Origin: a virus
DNA: 44,396 nucleotides
IMG/VR virus record: IMGVR_UViG_3300025327_000057
Span: 1-44,396 of that record
Strand: one strand, 5' to 3'
Shown: piece after piece, positions 30,451-37,924 of the stretch
Layout of the letters: every line of letters starts with the position of its first letter
Position numbering within the stretch: the stretch's first letter is position 1
Translations under genes and position numbers: made by a program
Notes under the pieces: model-generated
The model's input: the letters and a program-made list of their open reading frames with translations, nothing else
What the model was told of the DNA's origin: nothing
Databases searched by the model: none

Positions 30451-31290
30451 GGTATTGCCCTCCATAGGAGATAGTGGTCTGTCGTATGTCTGAGAAGCCC
30501 CGGCTTCGTCGCTCCCCTCCTGGTCTCTGGCCGGGTCGCCCTCACTGGCGGACTCCGGCGCTACCAGATCGGGCACGGTCAGCCCGGCGCTTTTGTAAGC
30601 AAGAGAAACAGTCTGAGCATCACTATAGTGCTTCAGACTGACAGCATCCGTGTCGCGCGGCTCGGCGGGCGTGGGCGTCAGACTGCCCTCGACCACCGGC
30701 CAGCGCTTGATCTGGCCGTCGCGCGCCACCTGGACCATGTGCGGCAAACTGCCGCTGCTCCAGCCCAGCGCGCCGTTCTTGACCAGGTTCCAGACGGCCT
30801 GGGTATAGCGGTCGCGCAGGTCCAACTGCGCTTCGACCCACAACCCCACGTCGTTCGGCGTCATGGACTCCATCTGGCCCACCATCTTGATGCCCAGCGT
30901 GGTGTCCAACCCGTGATGGTAGAGAACGGGGCGGCGCGGGTACCAGTCGAGCGCCAGATCCGTCTCCGGCGTGAAGTATTCGCCTTGCAAGTCTTTGCGC
31001 GCCGGGCTGCCCCAGACGACCAGATAGCCGCCGATGCGCCCGGACTCGTCGAGCGCTTTGACACAGGTCAATTTGCCCATCATGCGCTCGCGCCGCTGGC
31101 GTTCCTCGTCGTCATCCATCATGGGCCTATCACCCTTGACGGCGGCGTTGGCCTGCCTCATCGCCTCACTTTCGTCGCCGGTGTCGTCCAGCACGCGCTC
31201 GAACACTGCGATCCACTGGCGGCGCTGCTCCTCAGAGAGCGCCTGCACGTGCTTTGGGAGCGATGTGTCATTCACAGATTCGTATGGCAT
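28957..31290 (-). CDS. Prohead protease-scaffold-major capsid fusion protein
   Basis: 777 residues, ATG with GGAGG 7 nt upstream. Residues 1-52 look like a ChaB-type domain. Residues about 72-215 read as an S78-type prohead protease, with His at YHHGLD (124-126) and Ser at GWSSGS (176-181) as likely catalytic residues. Residues about 285-340 are helical (scaffold-like). Residues about 370-777 form an HK97-type major capsid domain (SIEMPSNPFELPIEGTDPT, then FGNF-like parts replaced by SAKKFAVRVGFSAELVEDS). These are normally two or three separate genes. An internal start at 30450 may make the scaffold-capsid part separately. Confidence 0.8.
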   Translation of the reverse strand: MPYESVNDTSLPKHVQALSEEQRRQWIAVFERVLDDTGDESEAMRQANAAVKGDRPMMDDDEERQRRERMMGKLTCVKALDESGRIGGYLVVWGSPARKDLQGEYFTPETDLALDWYPRRPVLYHHGLDTTLGIKMVGQMESMTPNDVGLWVEAQLDLRDRYTQAVWNLVKNGALGWSSGSLPHMVQVARDGQIKRWPVVEGSLTPTPAEPRDTDAVSLKHYSDAQTVSLAYKSAGLTVPDLVAPESASEGDPARDQEGSDEAGASQTYDRPLSPMEGNTMPDTLDAAKVQQMIAEGVNTVLAQKQAEADQTALVEKAARVDTLEAENAALKAQTAPGQPARRLPGHTDDEGGDEGRTALVAVDETATKTLIPIIQVMSPYDNLSAADMAYGWTVLRGLRHAGKALDPSDAFKTALLDKAWREGYRLDPAAFKEPSYRAMKANELMYSTLANYGDEWVPDLWESELWRKARVDNVILPLFRSIEMPSNPFELPIEGTDPTVYFVPETKDEDDLLLSGAGNPMPDSQVGSGKVTLSAKKFAVRVGFSAELVEDSIVPVLSLYREQAIRVMEDAIDNVLLNGDTEAGATGNINSDDEAPAATNKFMAFDGLRKLPLVTTTANKLDAAGAPTASLMRQARFLMSNRYALQPKQCVYLVDSGTYGKLLEANEIVTVDKYGQSASILTGEVGVIYGVPVLPTAEMALTEADGKLSYDTPSNNTKGQAVCAYRPGWVVGYRRRIAATMSYLPYYDAYQLVATIRLAFINFDSEVAAALYNITV

Positions 31291-31316
31291 TTTTATGCCT
31301 CCGCGTACCTTTGCGG

Positions 31317-31410
31317 TATAATCAAGGTGTGGGCTAGTGCGGCCTCATGAACCGCATGAACCGCGTGTCCTACCGCTTGCCCACACCCTCGCAAGTAGGA
31401 TCTGTAGGAG
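31317..31410 (+). ncRNA. Class A structured leader of HNH gene (copy 1)
   Basis: TATAAT lies at 31317-31322. The RNA would start near the closing stem GTGTGGGC (31327-31334) / GCCCACAC (31379-31386). Inside are hairpin GCGG/CCGC (31339-31342 with 31352-31355) and a short hairpin whose loop holds TCCTAC (31368-31373). GTAGGA, the complement of that loop, occurs twice downstream (31395-31400 and 31404-31409), the second overlapping the ribosome-binding site. The leader at 37822-37917 has the same plan and conserved TAGTGCGG and CCGCATGAA strings, with compensating changes in stem and loop pairing. Confidence 0.7.
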
Positions 31411-31418
31411 AAAAACAA

Positions 31419-32027
31419 GTGCCACGCCATACGATTGATTTCACTTGTGCCAATTGCGGAAAAGAGGTTCACCGAGAACCGCGAAAACTTAATCCGGATC
31501 AAAACCTCGTTTTCTGCAACCGTGAATGTTGGCGCGAATACAGACGGCAAAATCCGATCAAGCCTACCCCCCAATTTTTCGAAGCGGGACGTCAAATGTC
31601 GGCACAGGCCAAACGAAAACCCAAGACATATATCTGTGCCCAGTGCGGAACGGAATTTCAGCGTGTGACCAAATGGCCGGAGCATGATCAGTCGTTTTGT
31701 AGCCGTGAGTGCGCATTCAAGGCTGCTTCTCCCTGGGCACGCTGGAAAAAAGGACGCGAGCGGTCTTCCCCTTCTGCCCGTCAATCCATGAAACGTCGCT
31801 TTATAGATTGTTGTGCTATATGCGGCTGGGCAGAAACGAGTTGCGATGTCCATCACATAATTCAAACGAATACAGGCGGATCGAATAAATTCGATAACCT
31901 TATTATTCTCTGCCCCAATCATCATCGCCTGGCTAATAAAGGACTGATTACCATTGAAGAGCTTTTTGAGGCTTGGCATAATATGAAGCTCCTCCCAGGC
32001 GTTCCAGACAAAGCGGTTGAGGAATAG
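31419..32027 (+). CDS. HNH endonuclease with two zinc-finger motifs
   Basis: 202 residues from GTG at 31419, 8 nt after TAGGAG; an ATG at 31347 falls within the leader and is unlikely. Two Cys-pair motifs (CANCGK, then CNRECW; CAQCGTEF, then CSRECAFK) are followed by a C-terminal HNH domain: CAICGWAE, CDVHHIIQTNTGGSNKFDNL, ILCPNHHRLA. It lies antisense between portal and capsid genes, a usual place for free-standing homing endonucleases to enter without harm. The low GC content relative to both neighbours suggests recent arrival. Confidence 0.88.
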   Translation: MPRHTIDFTCANCGKEVHREPRKLNPDQNLVFCNRECWREYRRQNPIKPTPQFFEAGRQMSAQAKRKPKTYICAQCGTEFQRVTKWPEHDQSFCSRECAFKAASPWARWKKGRERSSPSARQSMKRRFIDCCAICGWAETSCDVHHIIQTNTGGSNKFDNLIILCPNHHRLANKGLITIEELFEAWHNMKLLPGVPDKAVEE

Positions 32028-32034
32028 CCAGCCA

Positions 32035-35000
32035 CTAGGCGGCATCATCCACCTCCACCGCAAATATCACCTGCAAATCGGTCTCGCCGGTGATCTCACT
32101 GCCCATCAGGGTCAATCGCGGGTCGATCATCGACAATCCCGTCTGAACGTTCTCCGCCGTCAGTTTGGCGTAATACCCCGCGTCCTCGCGCAGGGTCATC
32201 ACATAGTGCGCCGGACCGTCGGCCTCGCGCGGCGCGGCAGTCAGGTCCAGAATACGCCGCCCGAAGACGCGCGTCAGTTCGGCTTTGATGTCTGCCGGAA
32301 AGCCCTCCGGCCACTCCCTGACCATCGGCGTCCCTTCCTCGTGTTCCGCCTTGCCCGCGTGGAGCGGCACGCTGTCCAGCCGCCCCACAGCGCGCCCTTC
32401 GGCCCGCAGTAAATTGCAGCCACAGGCGAAGCCTTTGCAGATCAGCGTGTCCGCCTTGGGCACGATTTTGCGCCGGTGCCAGTCGCCCAGGCGGTGAACC
32501 TGGCCGGACGCGGTGTGGCAGCTGCGGCAGTTCTGCTTGAGCGGGTTCAGCACCCACAGATACATGCCGTTCTTATCGGCGCTCAGCCGGCCTGCCTGGT
32601 ACAGCGGCAGCACGCTCTTGTTGAACCACATCCCCGGCTTGACGGCGGCTTGGCCCTCACTGACGCCGGTCTCGGAGCGGAACAGCACCCGCCCTAACTC
32701 GGTCACGTACTGGCTTTGCGTGGTGAGCAGGCCTCCCAGCGCTGAGCGATCCTCCGGGGCCAGCGGCTCGTCATCGCCATAGGTGACCCCCCCATCCGCC
32801 AGGCCGTCGCGGTAGGCTTTCTCGCCGTATTTGCGCAGCAGGGTGCGCGTCCGCGACGCCCACTCGCGCCGGTCAATCTGGGCCTCGCGACCTGCCGCCA
32901 GCAGCGTCTCGAACTCACTCTCGAAGTCCAGACGGGTCGCCTGGATCGCCTTCATCGACTCCGGTTCGGGCGTTGACTCTGGCAAGGCCACCATTGCCAC
33001 CCCCCCCGCGCGGGCATGGATGGTCTCATACTCGCCCCGCGTAAAGGCCAGCGTGTCGGCGCGGCAGCCGAATTCCAGCGCCAGGTCGGGCATCAGACCC
33101 ATCGTGTCCCGGTAGGCCCGCTCGACGTAGCCCAGGGTAATGTGCGGCGTCCAGAGATCGGGTTGGCTGTACTCCGAGACGGCGATGCCGCGCACCGCAA
33201 ACCCGGCCCAGATCAGCTCGTGCAGCGCCCGCAGCGCGTCGGTCGGGTCCACCAGCGCCACGATGGGCACGGCCTCGCCGTCGCCCTCGAAGGTCGTCAC
33301 GCGCAGCGCGCGCAGGTCGAGCGCCGCAAATCCGACCGTCTCCTGGAAGATCTGGCGGAAGGTTGGCTCGTCCACCAGCGGCGCGTCGATCATGGTCACG
33401 TGCAGCTGCTCGCGCGGCGTCCAGCGCGCCGGGGCATCGGCGGCCATACTGCGCTGCGCCACCTGCTGGACCAGCAGGATGTCTTCGACGTCGCTCAGTG
33501 TCAGCACGACCGTGCCGGACGGCGGGCCGTAACTCGATTTCGCGCCCGGCCAGCGGCCCTCAGCCAAATCGTGCAGGCGCGCAAAGACGGTCTTAATCGC
33601 CTGCCCATCCTGACAGTCGGTGAGTGCCGCGCGCGCCACGTCCGCCAGAAACGGCGGGATGGTTTCAGTTTTAAAGGTGCGCTCTAGGGGCTGTCCCACC
33701 CGCCGCAGCGCGAACCGCTCCCAGGCCGCCAACTCGCGATGCACGGCGCTCTTGTCCGCCACCTCGCCCACGTCGTCGCCCCCCTCATCGCCCGCGCTCT
33801 CACGCTCCTCGGCATTCTCCTGGGCATCCTGTGCCTCCGGGGGTGGCGGCGGCTCATCAGGCGGCGCTTCGACCGGCGGGGGCGCGGGCGGTTCGGGCGG
33901 CGGGGGCAGCGCGTCCACCTCGAACTTCACCTTGTCGCCCGCCTGGACGTGCACGAACAGCACGTCGTCGCCGCCGTCCAGCGGATCTTTGCCGCGCGCG
34001 GCGCGCCATTCGTTCAGCGTGATGCCCTTCGCCTCTTCGCGTTCCTCTTCCAGATCGAGCGCGCGCTCGCGGGGCCGGATGTCCTCAAACGCCGCTTCCA
34101 ACAACCCCGCGCCATCGCGTGGCCCCCAGAAGCTGAAATACTCGTCGGTCAGCGTTTCGGCCACATAGCTCAGCAAGGGCCAGGCGTGGTTCTCCAGGAA
34201 CTGGCGCTCGTTGACCTTGCGGTCATCGGCGAACTCGGCGGGCAGCAGATGGTAGGTGCCGAACACCCGGTAGATTTTCTCGGCCTCCCACTTGGCCCCT
34301 TCCAGAAAATCCACGTCCTTCTGCGAGAGGCCGATGGGCTGAAATTGCACCTTGCCGCCGCGCAGAAAGGCCGTCCGGCGTTCTTTGCCGCCGTAGGACG
34401 TGCGCCATTCCGCCTTCATCCGCTCGTAGTCGGAATCCGACATATTCGTTTCGATGTTCACCACGCCCGCCGGCACCGCAAAATCCCGGGCGAACATCTT
34501 GCGGTTCCACTCGGCCATCTCGCGCCCGGTCTGCGCGGCCAGCGCCGCGACCGCCAGGTCCCCCAGGCCATAGAGCGTGTCGACCAGCACCGGGTTAGGC
34601 GCGCGAAAGTGGATCACTTCCTCGCGCCGGAGCGGAATCAGCCGGCTGTCGATCTCCGTCACGTAGCCCCCAATGTACTCGCGCGTACTGCGCACGATGC
34701 GCGTCATCTGCGGCGCGCAGCGCCAGATTTCCACCGGCGCGCCAGAGTGTGGTCCGGCCAGGAACCAGTAGGCATTCCCCGCCAGTTTCAGGTCCGCGAC
34801 GGTGTGCCACAGCAAATCCCAGCGCCGCAGAAACGGATTGGGGTTGCGCAGCAGCGTCAGGGCCGGGTGCGCCTTGACTTCCTCACGCTCGCCCTCCGTG
34901 GAGGTGTGTTTGTAAAGGAGCAGCGCCGTCGACGCGATCCGGTTGGCGAATTCCTTGACCGCCGCATTGACCGCCTCGCTGGTGCGGTAATGGATCGGCG

Positions 35001-35169
35001 TCGCCGTGACTTCGACCGGCGGCGGTTCGCCATACCAGCCATACATATCGGCGGGCCAGATCACGCTCGGCGCGCGCTTGGCGGCCTGGTACTCGCGATC
35101 CCAGCGTTGGAGCAGCGCCGCGCCCTGACTCAGGGGCACGCGCGTGCGGTCTGATACTACAGCAGCCAT
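32035..35169 (-). CDS. Portal protein fused to 2H phosphoesterase-like and MuF-like domains
   Basis: 1044 residues from the ATG at 35169 (GAGG 6 nt before); a TTG one codon earlier is also open. Residues about 1-400 fit an HK97-type portal. A Pro/Glu-rich linker (about 420-446) leads to a 2H phosphoesterase-like domain with the two His motifs HVTM (590) and HITL (676), as in LigT/2'-5' RNA ligase-like proteins. The C-terminal part (about 740-920) resembles a MuF head-morphogenesis domain with NCRSCH and CKGFACGC as a likely zinc site. Portal and MuF proteins are usually encoded separately. Confidence 0.75.
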   Translation of the reverse strand: MAAVVSDRTRVPLSQGAALLQRWDREYQAAKRAPSVIWPADMYGWYGEPPPVEVTATPIHYRTSEAVNAAVKEFANRIASTALLLYKHTSTEGEREEVKAHPALTLLRNPNPFLRRWDLLWHTVADLKLAGNAYWFLAGPHSGAPVEIWRCAPQMTRIVRSTREYIGGYVTEIDSRLIPLRREEVIHFRAPNPVLVDTLYGLGDLAVAALAAQTGREMAEWNRKMFARDFAVPAGVVNIETNMSDSDYERMKAEWRTSYGGKERRTAFLRGGKVQFQPIGLSQKDVDFLEGAKWEAEKIYRVFGTYHLLPAEFADDRKVNERQFLENHAWPLLSYVAETLTDEYFSFWGPRDGAGLLEAAFEDIRPRERALDLEEEREEAKGITLNEWRAARGKDPLDGGDDVLFVHVQAGDKVKFEVDALPPPPEPPAPPPVEAPPDEPPPPPEAQDAQENAEERESAGDEGGDDVGEVADKSAVHRELAAWERFALRRVGQPLERTFKTETIPPFLADVARAALTDCQDGQAIKTVFARLHDLAEGRWPGAKSSYGPPSGTVVLTLSDVEDILLVQQVAQRSMAADAPARWTPREQLHVTMIDAPLVDEPTFRQIFQETVGFAALDLRALRVTTFEGDGEAVPIVALVDPTDALRALHELIWAGFAVRGIAVSEYSQPDLWTPHITLGYVERAYRDTMGLMPDLALEFGCRADTLAFTRGEYETIHARAGGVAMVALPESTPEPESMKAIQATRLDFESEFETLLAAGREAQIDRREWASRTRTLLRKYGEKAYRDGLADGGVTYGDDEPLAPEDRSALGGLLTTQSQYVTELGRVLFRSETGVSEGQAAVKPGMWFNKSVLPLYQAGRLSADKNGMYLWVLNPLKQNCRSCHTASGQVHRLGDWHRRKIVPKADTLICKGFACGCNLLRAEGRAVGRLDSVPLHAGKAEHEEGTPMVREWPEGFPADIKAELTRVFGRRILDLTAAPREADGPAHYVMTLREDAGYYAKLTAENVQTGLSMIDPRLTLMGSEITGETDLQVIFAVEVDDAA

Positions 35170-35181
35170 CAAACGCCTCGT

Positions 35182-35664
35182 TTACGGCATCAGCAGGGCG
35201 ATCAGGTCCGCTTTCTTGAGACGATAGACGGGCAGCTCCACGCCCTGGCGTGCCGCCAGATCGCGCAGCTCGTCGACCGTCATCGCTTCCAGTTCCGCGA
35301 GGGCGTCCTGCCGGGCCGCCTCATCCAGGACTGGCAGCGGCTGCCACGGATCGGGCGTTTCTAAGGCCATCGTCGCCTCGCCTGTGATGGCGATCTCCTC
35401 GCCAGAGTCCGGGGCGTCTGCCGTCGGTTCTTCAAGCGCAGACTCAACCAGCGGTTCCTGACCCGTCTCACCGGGGGGCGGCTCCTCTGCCTGGACCGCA
35501 TACGCCGTCACCTGCCCGGTGTCGACGAGATACCGCGCCAGGGCCTCCGGCACCGTATGCGCCGCGATGTCGAAATCCCCCACCGTATACTCACCGGGGG
35601 GCAGATACAGGGTGTTGGTTTGGGGGCCGCGATAGCCCGTAATGCGGATGCTTGCGATGATCAT
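35182..35664 (-). CDS. Hypothetical protein with C-terminal Rho-N/SAP-like helical motif
   Basis: 160 residues, ATG start. The N-terminal 60 residues form a small beta domain (NTLYLPPGEYTVGDFDI). The centre is acidic and Pro/Glu-rich. The last 40 residues (LEAMTVDELRDLAARQGVEL, then LKKADLIALL) match the Rho N-terminal or SAP-type helix-turn-helix fold that binds nucleic acid or protein. It lies between terminase and portal and might help DNA packaging. Exact role unknown. Confidence 0.6.
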   Translation of the reverse strand: MIIASIRITGYRGPQTNTLYLPPGEYTVGDFDIAAHTVPEALARYLVDTGQVTAYAVQAEEPPPGETGQEPLVESALEEPTADAPDSGEEIAITGEATMALETPDPWQPLPVLDEAARQDALAELEAMTVDELRDLAARQGVELPVYRLKKADLIALLMP

Positions 35665-35672
35665 TGCTCACC

Positions 35673-37175
35673 TCACACGAACTCGACGGAGGCGCGCCCA
35701 TAGCCCTGCGCCCCGTACCACGCCAGCAAAATCGCATCCCCTTTATCCGGGGAGCGGCCAATGCGCGCTTTCACATCCTCTTTGGCCTCGATCTGAATGC
35801 CGCTCTTGCCGATCTTGAAGCGCGGCGCGCACAGATCGACCTTGACCTGCCGGTCCGGGGGCAGGGCCATCGCATGGTCGCTCTGCGGATCCAGGGCTTC
35901 CCGAAAGCGCCAGACGACTTCCGCCCGCAGGTTGAAAAATGGGAACTTGCCGGTTTTGTCCATCCCCTGGCTGCCCTCGCCCACGTTGACCGGGTACGCC
36001 GTCACGCCGTCTCGCCCTTTGAGACTGTCATACGCCGACGCCCCATAGCCGATCACGTCCACGAAAAACGGCGCGGGCGCATCGTCCAGACACGCATTCA
36101 ACGCGTGGTCCGCCGCCGCCGGGCCGTCCGGGATCGCCTTGCCCGGCCAGCTGTGCAGCTCAAACCATTCGTGATAGAGCTTGGCGGCCACCGTCTCGTC
36201 TTCCCCGCCGCGCGATACGTCCAGCCCGACGGCGCGCAGCGCCACGTCCGGGCGTTGGCCTGCGCGGTAGCGGTCCTGCGCCGCCTCGACCCAGGCGGTC
36301 GGGATCGCCTGCCAGAGATCGTCCTCGGCCCGCACGTTGAATTTGCCGTCGAGCAGAATGTCGGGCAGCACGCCCGGCAGGTTCTGGAGCACCGTCCGGT
36401 AATCCGTGTCCCGGTAATACGGGTTATCGCCCAGATAGGCCGGGATGAAGGTGCGCGAGATGGGACGGATCGTGTCGCCTTTATGCGTGATGGGTTCTGG
36501 CCCTCCGACCTCAACGGTCTCATCGTCCAGCACGGCAAACCAGCGCAGCTCGCCCGGCGGCGCCGGATTCGGATGCTGATCGTCCAGCCAGGGCGCGAAT
36601 TCCTGGATGATCCATTCCCCTTCGGGCGACAGGGGCGGGTTGCCCAGCAGCAGGACCCGCGTGCGCTGGGTGGGATCGCTACTGCGCCGCCAGGCGGTGA
36701 TGAAGCGCACCCACTCGCGCAGGAAATAGGTCACCTCGTCGAACACGTACAGGTCGCGCGGGCGGCCCTGGTACTTCTTCAAGTCCCGCGGGTGATCTAT
36801 CGCGCCCAGCTCGACGAACCGCCCGCCAAATTCCCAGCGCCGTCGCTGGTGGTTGAAACTCACCTGGTACGGCGCGGCGATGTCGTTGCCCCGGTCAACC
36901 ACGTCCGTCAGCTGCGTGTACTCGCGCCGGAAAAAAATGGCGCGTTGGTGGCATTCGAAGGCCATGCCCAGACCCAGATCCGTCTTCCCGCCGCCCGCCG
37001 CGCCGCCGTAGTACAGTTCGTCCGCGCGGCTGAGCAGGGCCTGCCACTGCTTAGCGCTCTGCGGCGTCCAGATCGCCGTCCCCGTCAGCGCCCGCCTCAG
37101 GTAGGCTTGTTCCGAGGGCAGCAGCGAGTGATTCAAGCGCGCGCTGATACTGGTCAGTATCGAGTCGGTGGTCAT
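35673..37175 (-). CDS. terL: Large terminase subunit
   Basis: 500 residues, ATG with AGGTGAGG upstream. The ATPase domain has a Walker A (GGAAGGGKT, residues 57-65) and Walker B (VFDE, residues 144-147). A C-terminal RNase H-like nuclease is marked by GLDVSRGGEDE at about residue 340 and further acidic residues. It pumps DNA into the prohead and cuts it at the end of packaging. The start overlaps the small terminase gene by 125 nt. Very good match to the family. Confidence 0.9.
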   Translation of the reverse strand: MTTDSILTSISARLNHSLLPSEQAYLRRALTGTAIWTPQSAKQWQALLSRADELYYGGAAGGGKTDLGLGMAFECHQRAIFFRREYTQLTDVVDRGNDIAAPYQVSFNHQRRRWEFGGRFVELGAIDHPRDLKKYQGRPRDLYVFDEVTYFLREWVRFITAWRRSSDPTQRTRVLLLGNPPLSPEGEWIIQEFAPWLDDQHPNPAPPGELRWFAVLDDETVEVGGPEPITHKGDTIRPISRTFIPAYLGDNPYYRDTDYRTVLQNLPGVLPDILLDGKFNVRAEDDLWQAIPTAWVEAAQDRYRAGQRPDVALRAVGLDVSRGGEDETVAAKLYHEWFELHSWPGKAIPDGPAAADHALNACLDDAPAPFFVDVIGYGASAYDSLKGRDGVTAYPVNVGEGSQGMDKTGKFPFFNLRAEVVWRFREALDPQSDHAMALPPDRQVKVDLCAPRFKIGKSGIQIEAKEDVKARIGRSPDKGDAILLAWYGAQGYGRASVEFV

Positions 37176-37755
37176 GCCTCACCTCAATCGCCGCCGCCGG
37201 CAGCCCCGCCGCTGCGCGCTGCAGGTCGCTCGCCAGCTTCAGCGCCTTCAGCATCGCGTCGATGTCGATGCCGACCGTGATGATCTCCCGGTCCGTCGCG
37301 CCGTCTCGACCTTTGATCAGCCGCCGCGTCGTCTTCAGGAACTGCGGCGTCTCGGCCAAAATACGGGCCGCCAGGTCGCGCAGCTCGTCGCCGGTCTGAA
37401 AATCGATCTCGCGCAGTGCCTGCCGCCGCGCTTCCCATTCCGCTATCGCCGCCCGGTCCCGCTCCTCGGCGTAGGCCTCCAACCGCGCCTGCCACTCGAA
37501 CCTGGACGACCACTCCATCAGCGTCCGCAGGCGCGTCGTCGGCGGCTTTTCTGTCGCCAGTCCGTCGCCAGTCCGTCGCCAGTCCACGTACCGCGCGTGG
37601 AGCTTGCGCAGGCTGCGGCCCGGGCCCATCCGGACGTACTCCAGGAAGGCCGCGTGCGCTTTGGCGGTCTCGCCGTCGCGCCGCGCTAGGGTCTCCCACG
37701 CCGCCGGATCGAGCGGCTGGTCGAGCAGCGCTTGGACGGTGTTCGCGTCGGCCAC
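37051..37755 (-). CDS. Small terminase subunit (putative)
   Basis: 234 residues, GTG start just after the TGA of an upstream open frame. The mid-helical part (RTLMEWSSRFEWQARLEAY) resembles the DNA-binding helix-turn-helix of small terminases, with later helices (DAMLKALKLASDLQRAAAG) typical of their oligomerisation domains. It is directly upstream of and overlapping the large subunit. It probably recognises the packaging site. Contains three 11-bp tandem repeats. Confidence 0.75.
   Translation of the reverse strand: MADANTVQALLDQPLDPAAWETLARRDGETAKAHAAFLEYVRMGPGRSLRKLHARYVDWRRTGDGLATEKPPTTRLRTLMEWSSRFEWQARLEAYAEERDRAAIAEWEARRQALREIDFQTGDELRDLAARILAETPQFLKTTRRLIKGRDGATDREIITVGIDIDAMLKALKLASDLQRAAAGLPAAAIEVRHDHRLDTDQYQRALESLAAALGTSLPEAGADGDGDLDAAER
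37553..37585. repeat. Three 11-bp tandem repeats in the small terminase gene
   Basis: GTCGCCAGTCC is present three times in a row without change. Gain or loss of one unit would shift the frame; three together keep it. Confidence 0.9.
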
Positions 37756-37821
37756 ATCACGCGCCCTCGGTCACCGGCGACGACTCGAGCAGGCGAACTT
37801 TGCGTCCCCCGCGAAACAGGA

Positions 37822-37917
37822 TATAATTCCTGAGTGGAGCTAGTGCGGAATAGCTACCCGCATGAAACCGGAGCCTTACCCGGCGCTCCACACCCCGACA
37901 GTAAGGCCAGTAAGGAG
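37822..37917 (+). ncRNA. Class A structured leader of HNH gene (copy 2)
   Basis: TATAAT at 37822-37827 stands 7-8 nt before the closing stem GTGGAGC (37834-37840) / GCTCCAC (37885-37891). Inside: GCGG/CCGC (37845-37848 with 37858-37861) and CCGG/CCGG (37868-37871 with 37880-37883) with loop CCTTAC (37874-37879). GTAAGG, complementary to the loop, occurs at 37901-37906 and again at 37910-37915 touching the GGAG ribosome-binding site. Stem and loop pairings differ from copy 1 at 31317 but stay complementary, strong evidence for a conserved RNA fold. Confidence 0.7.
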
Positions 37918-37924
37918 AGACCCC

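Noticed and set aside
28957-31290. Frameshift or assembly error joining protease and capsid
   Set aside because: The frame is open throughout with no stop or composition break, and the internal start suggests a natural nested gene; still worth a read check.
33739-35154. Plus-strand frame opposite the portal gene
   Set aside because: Low-complexity shadow of the portal and its Pro-rich linker.
35664-37280. Plus-strand frame opposite the large terminase gene
   Set aside because: No motif, and the opposite frame has full terminase ATPase and nuclease motifs.
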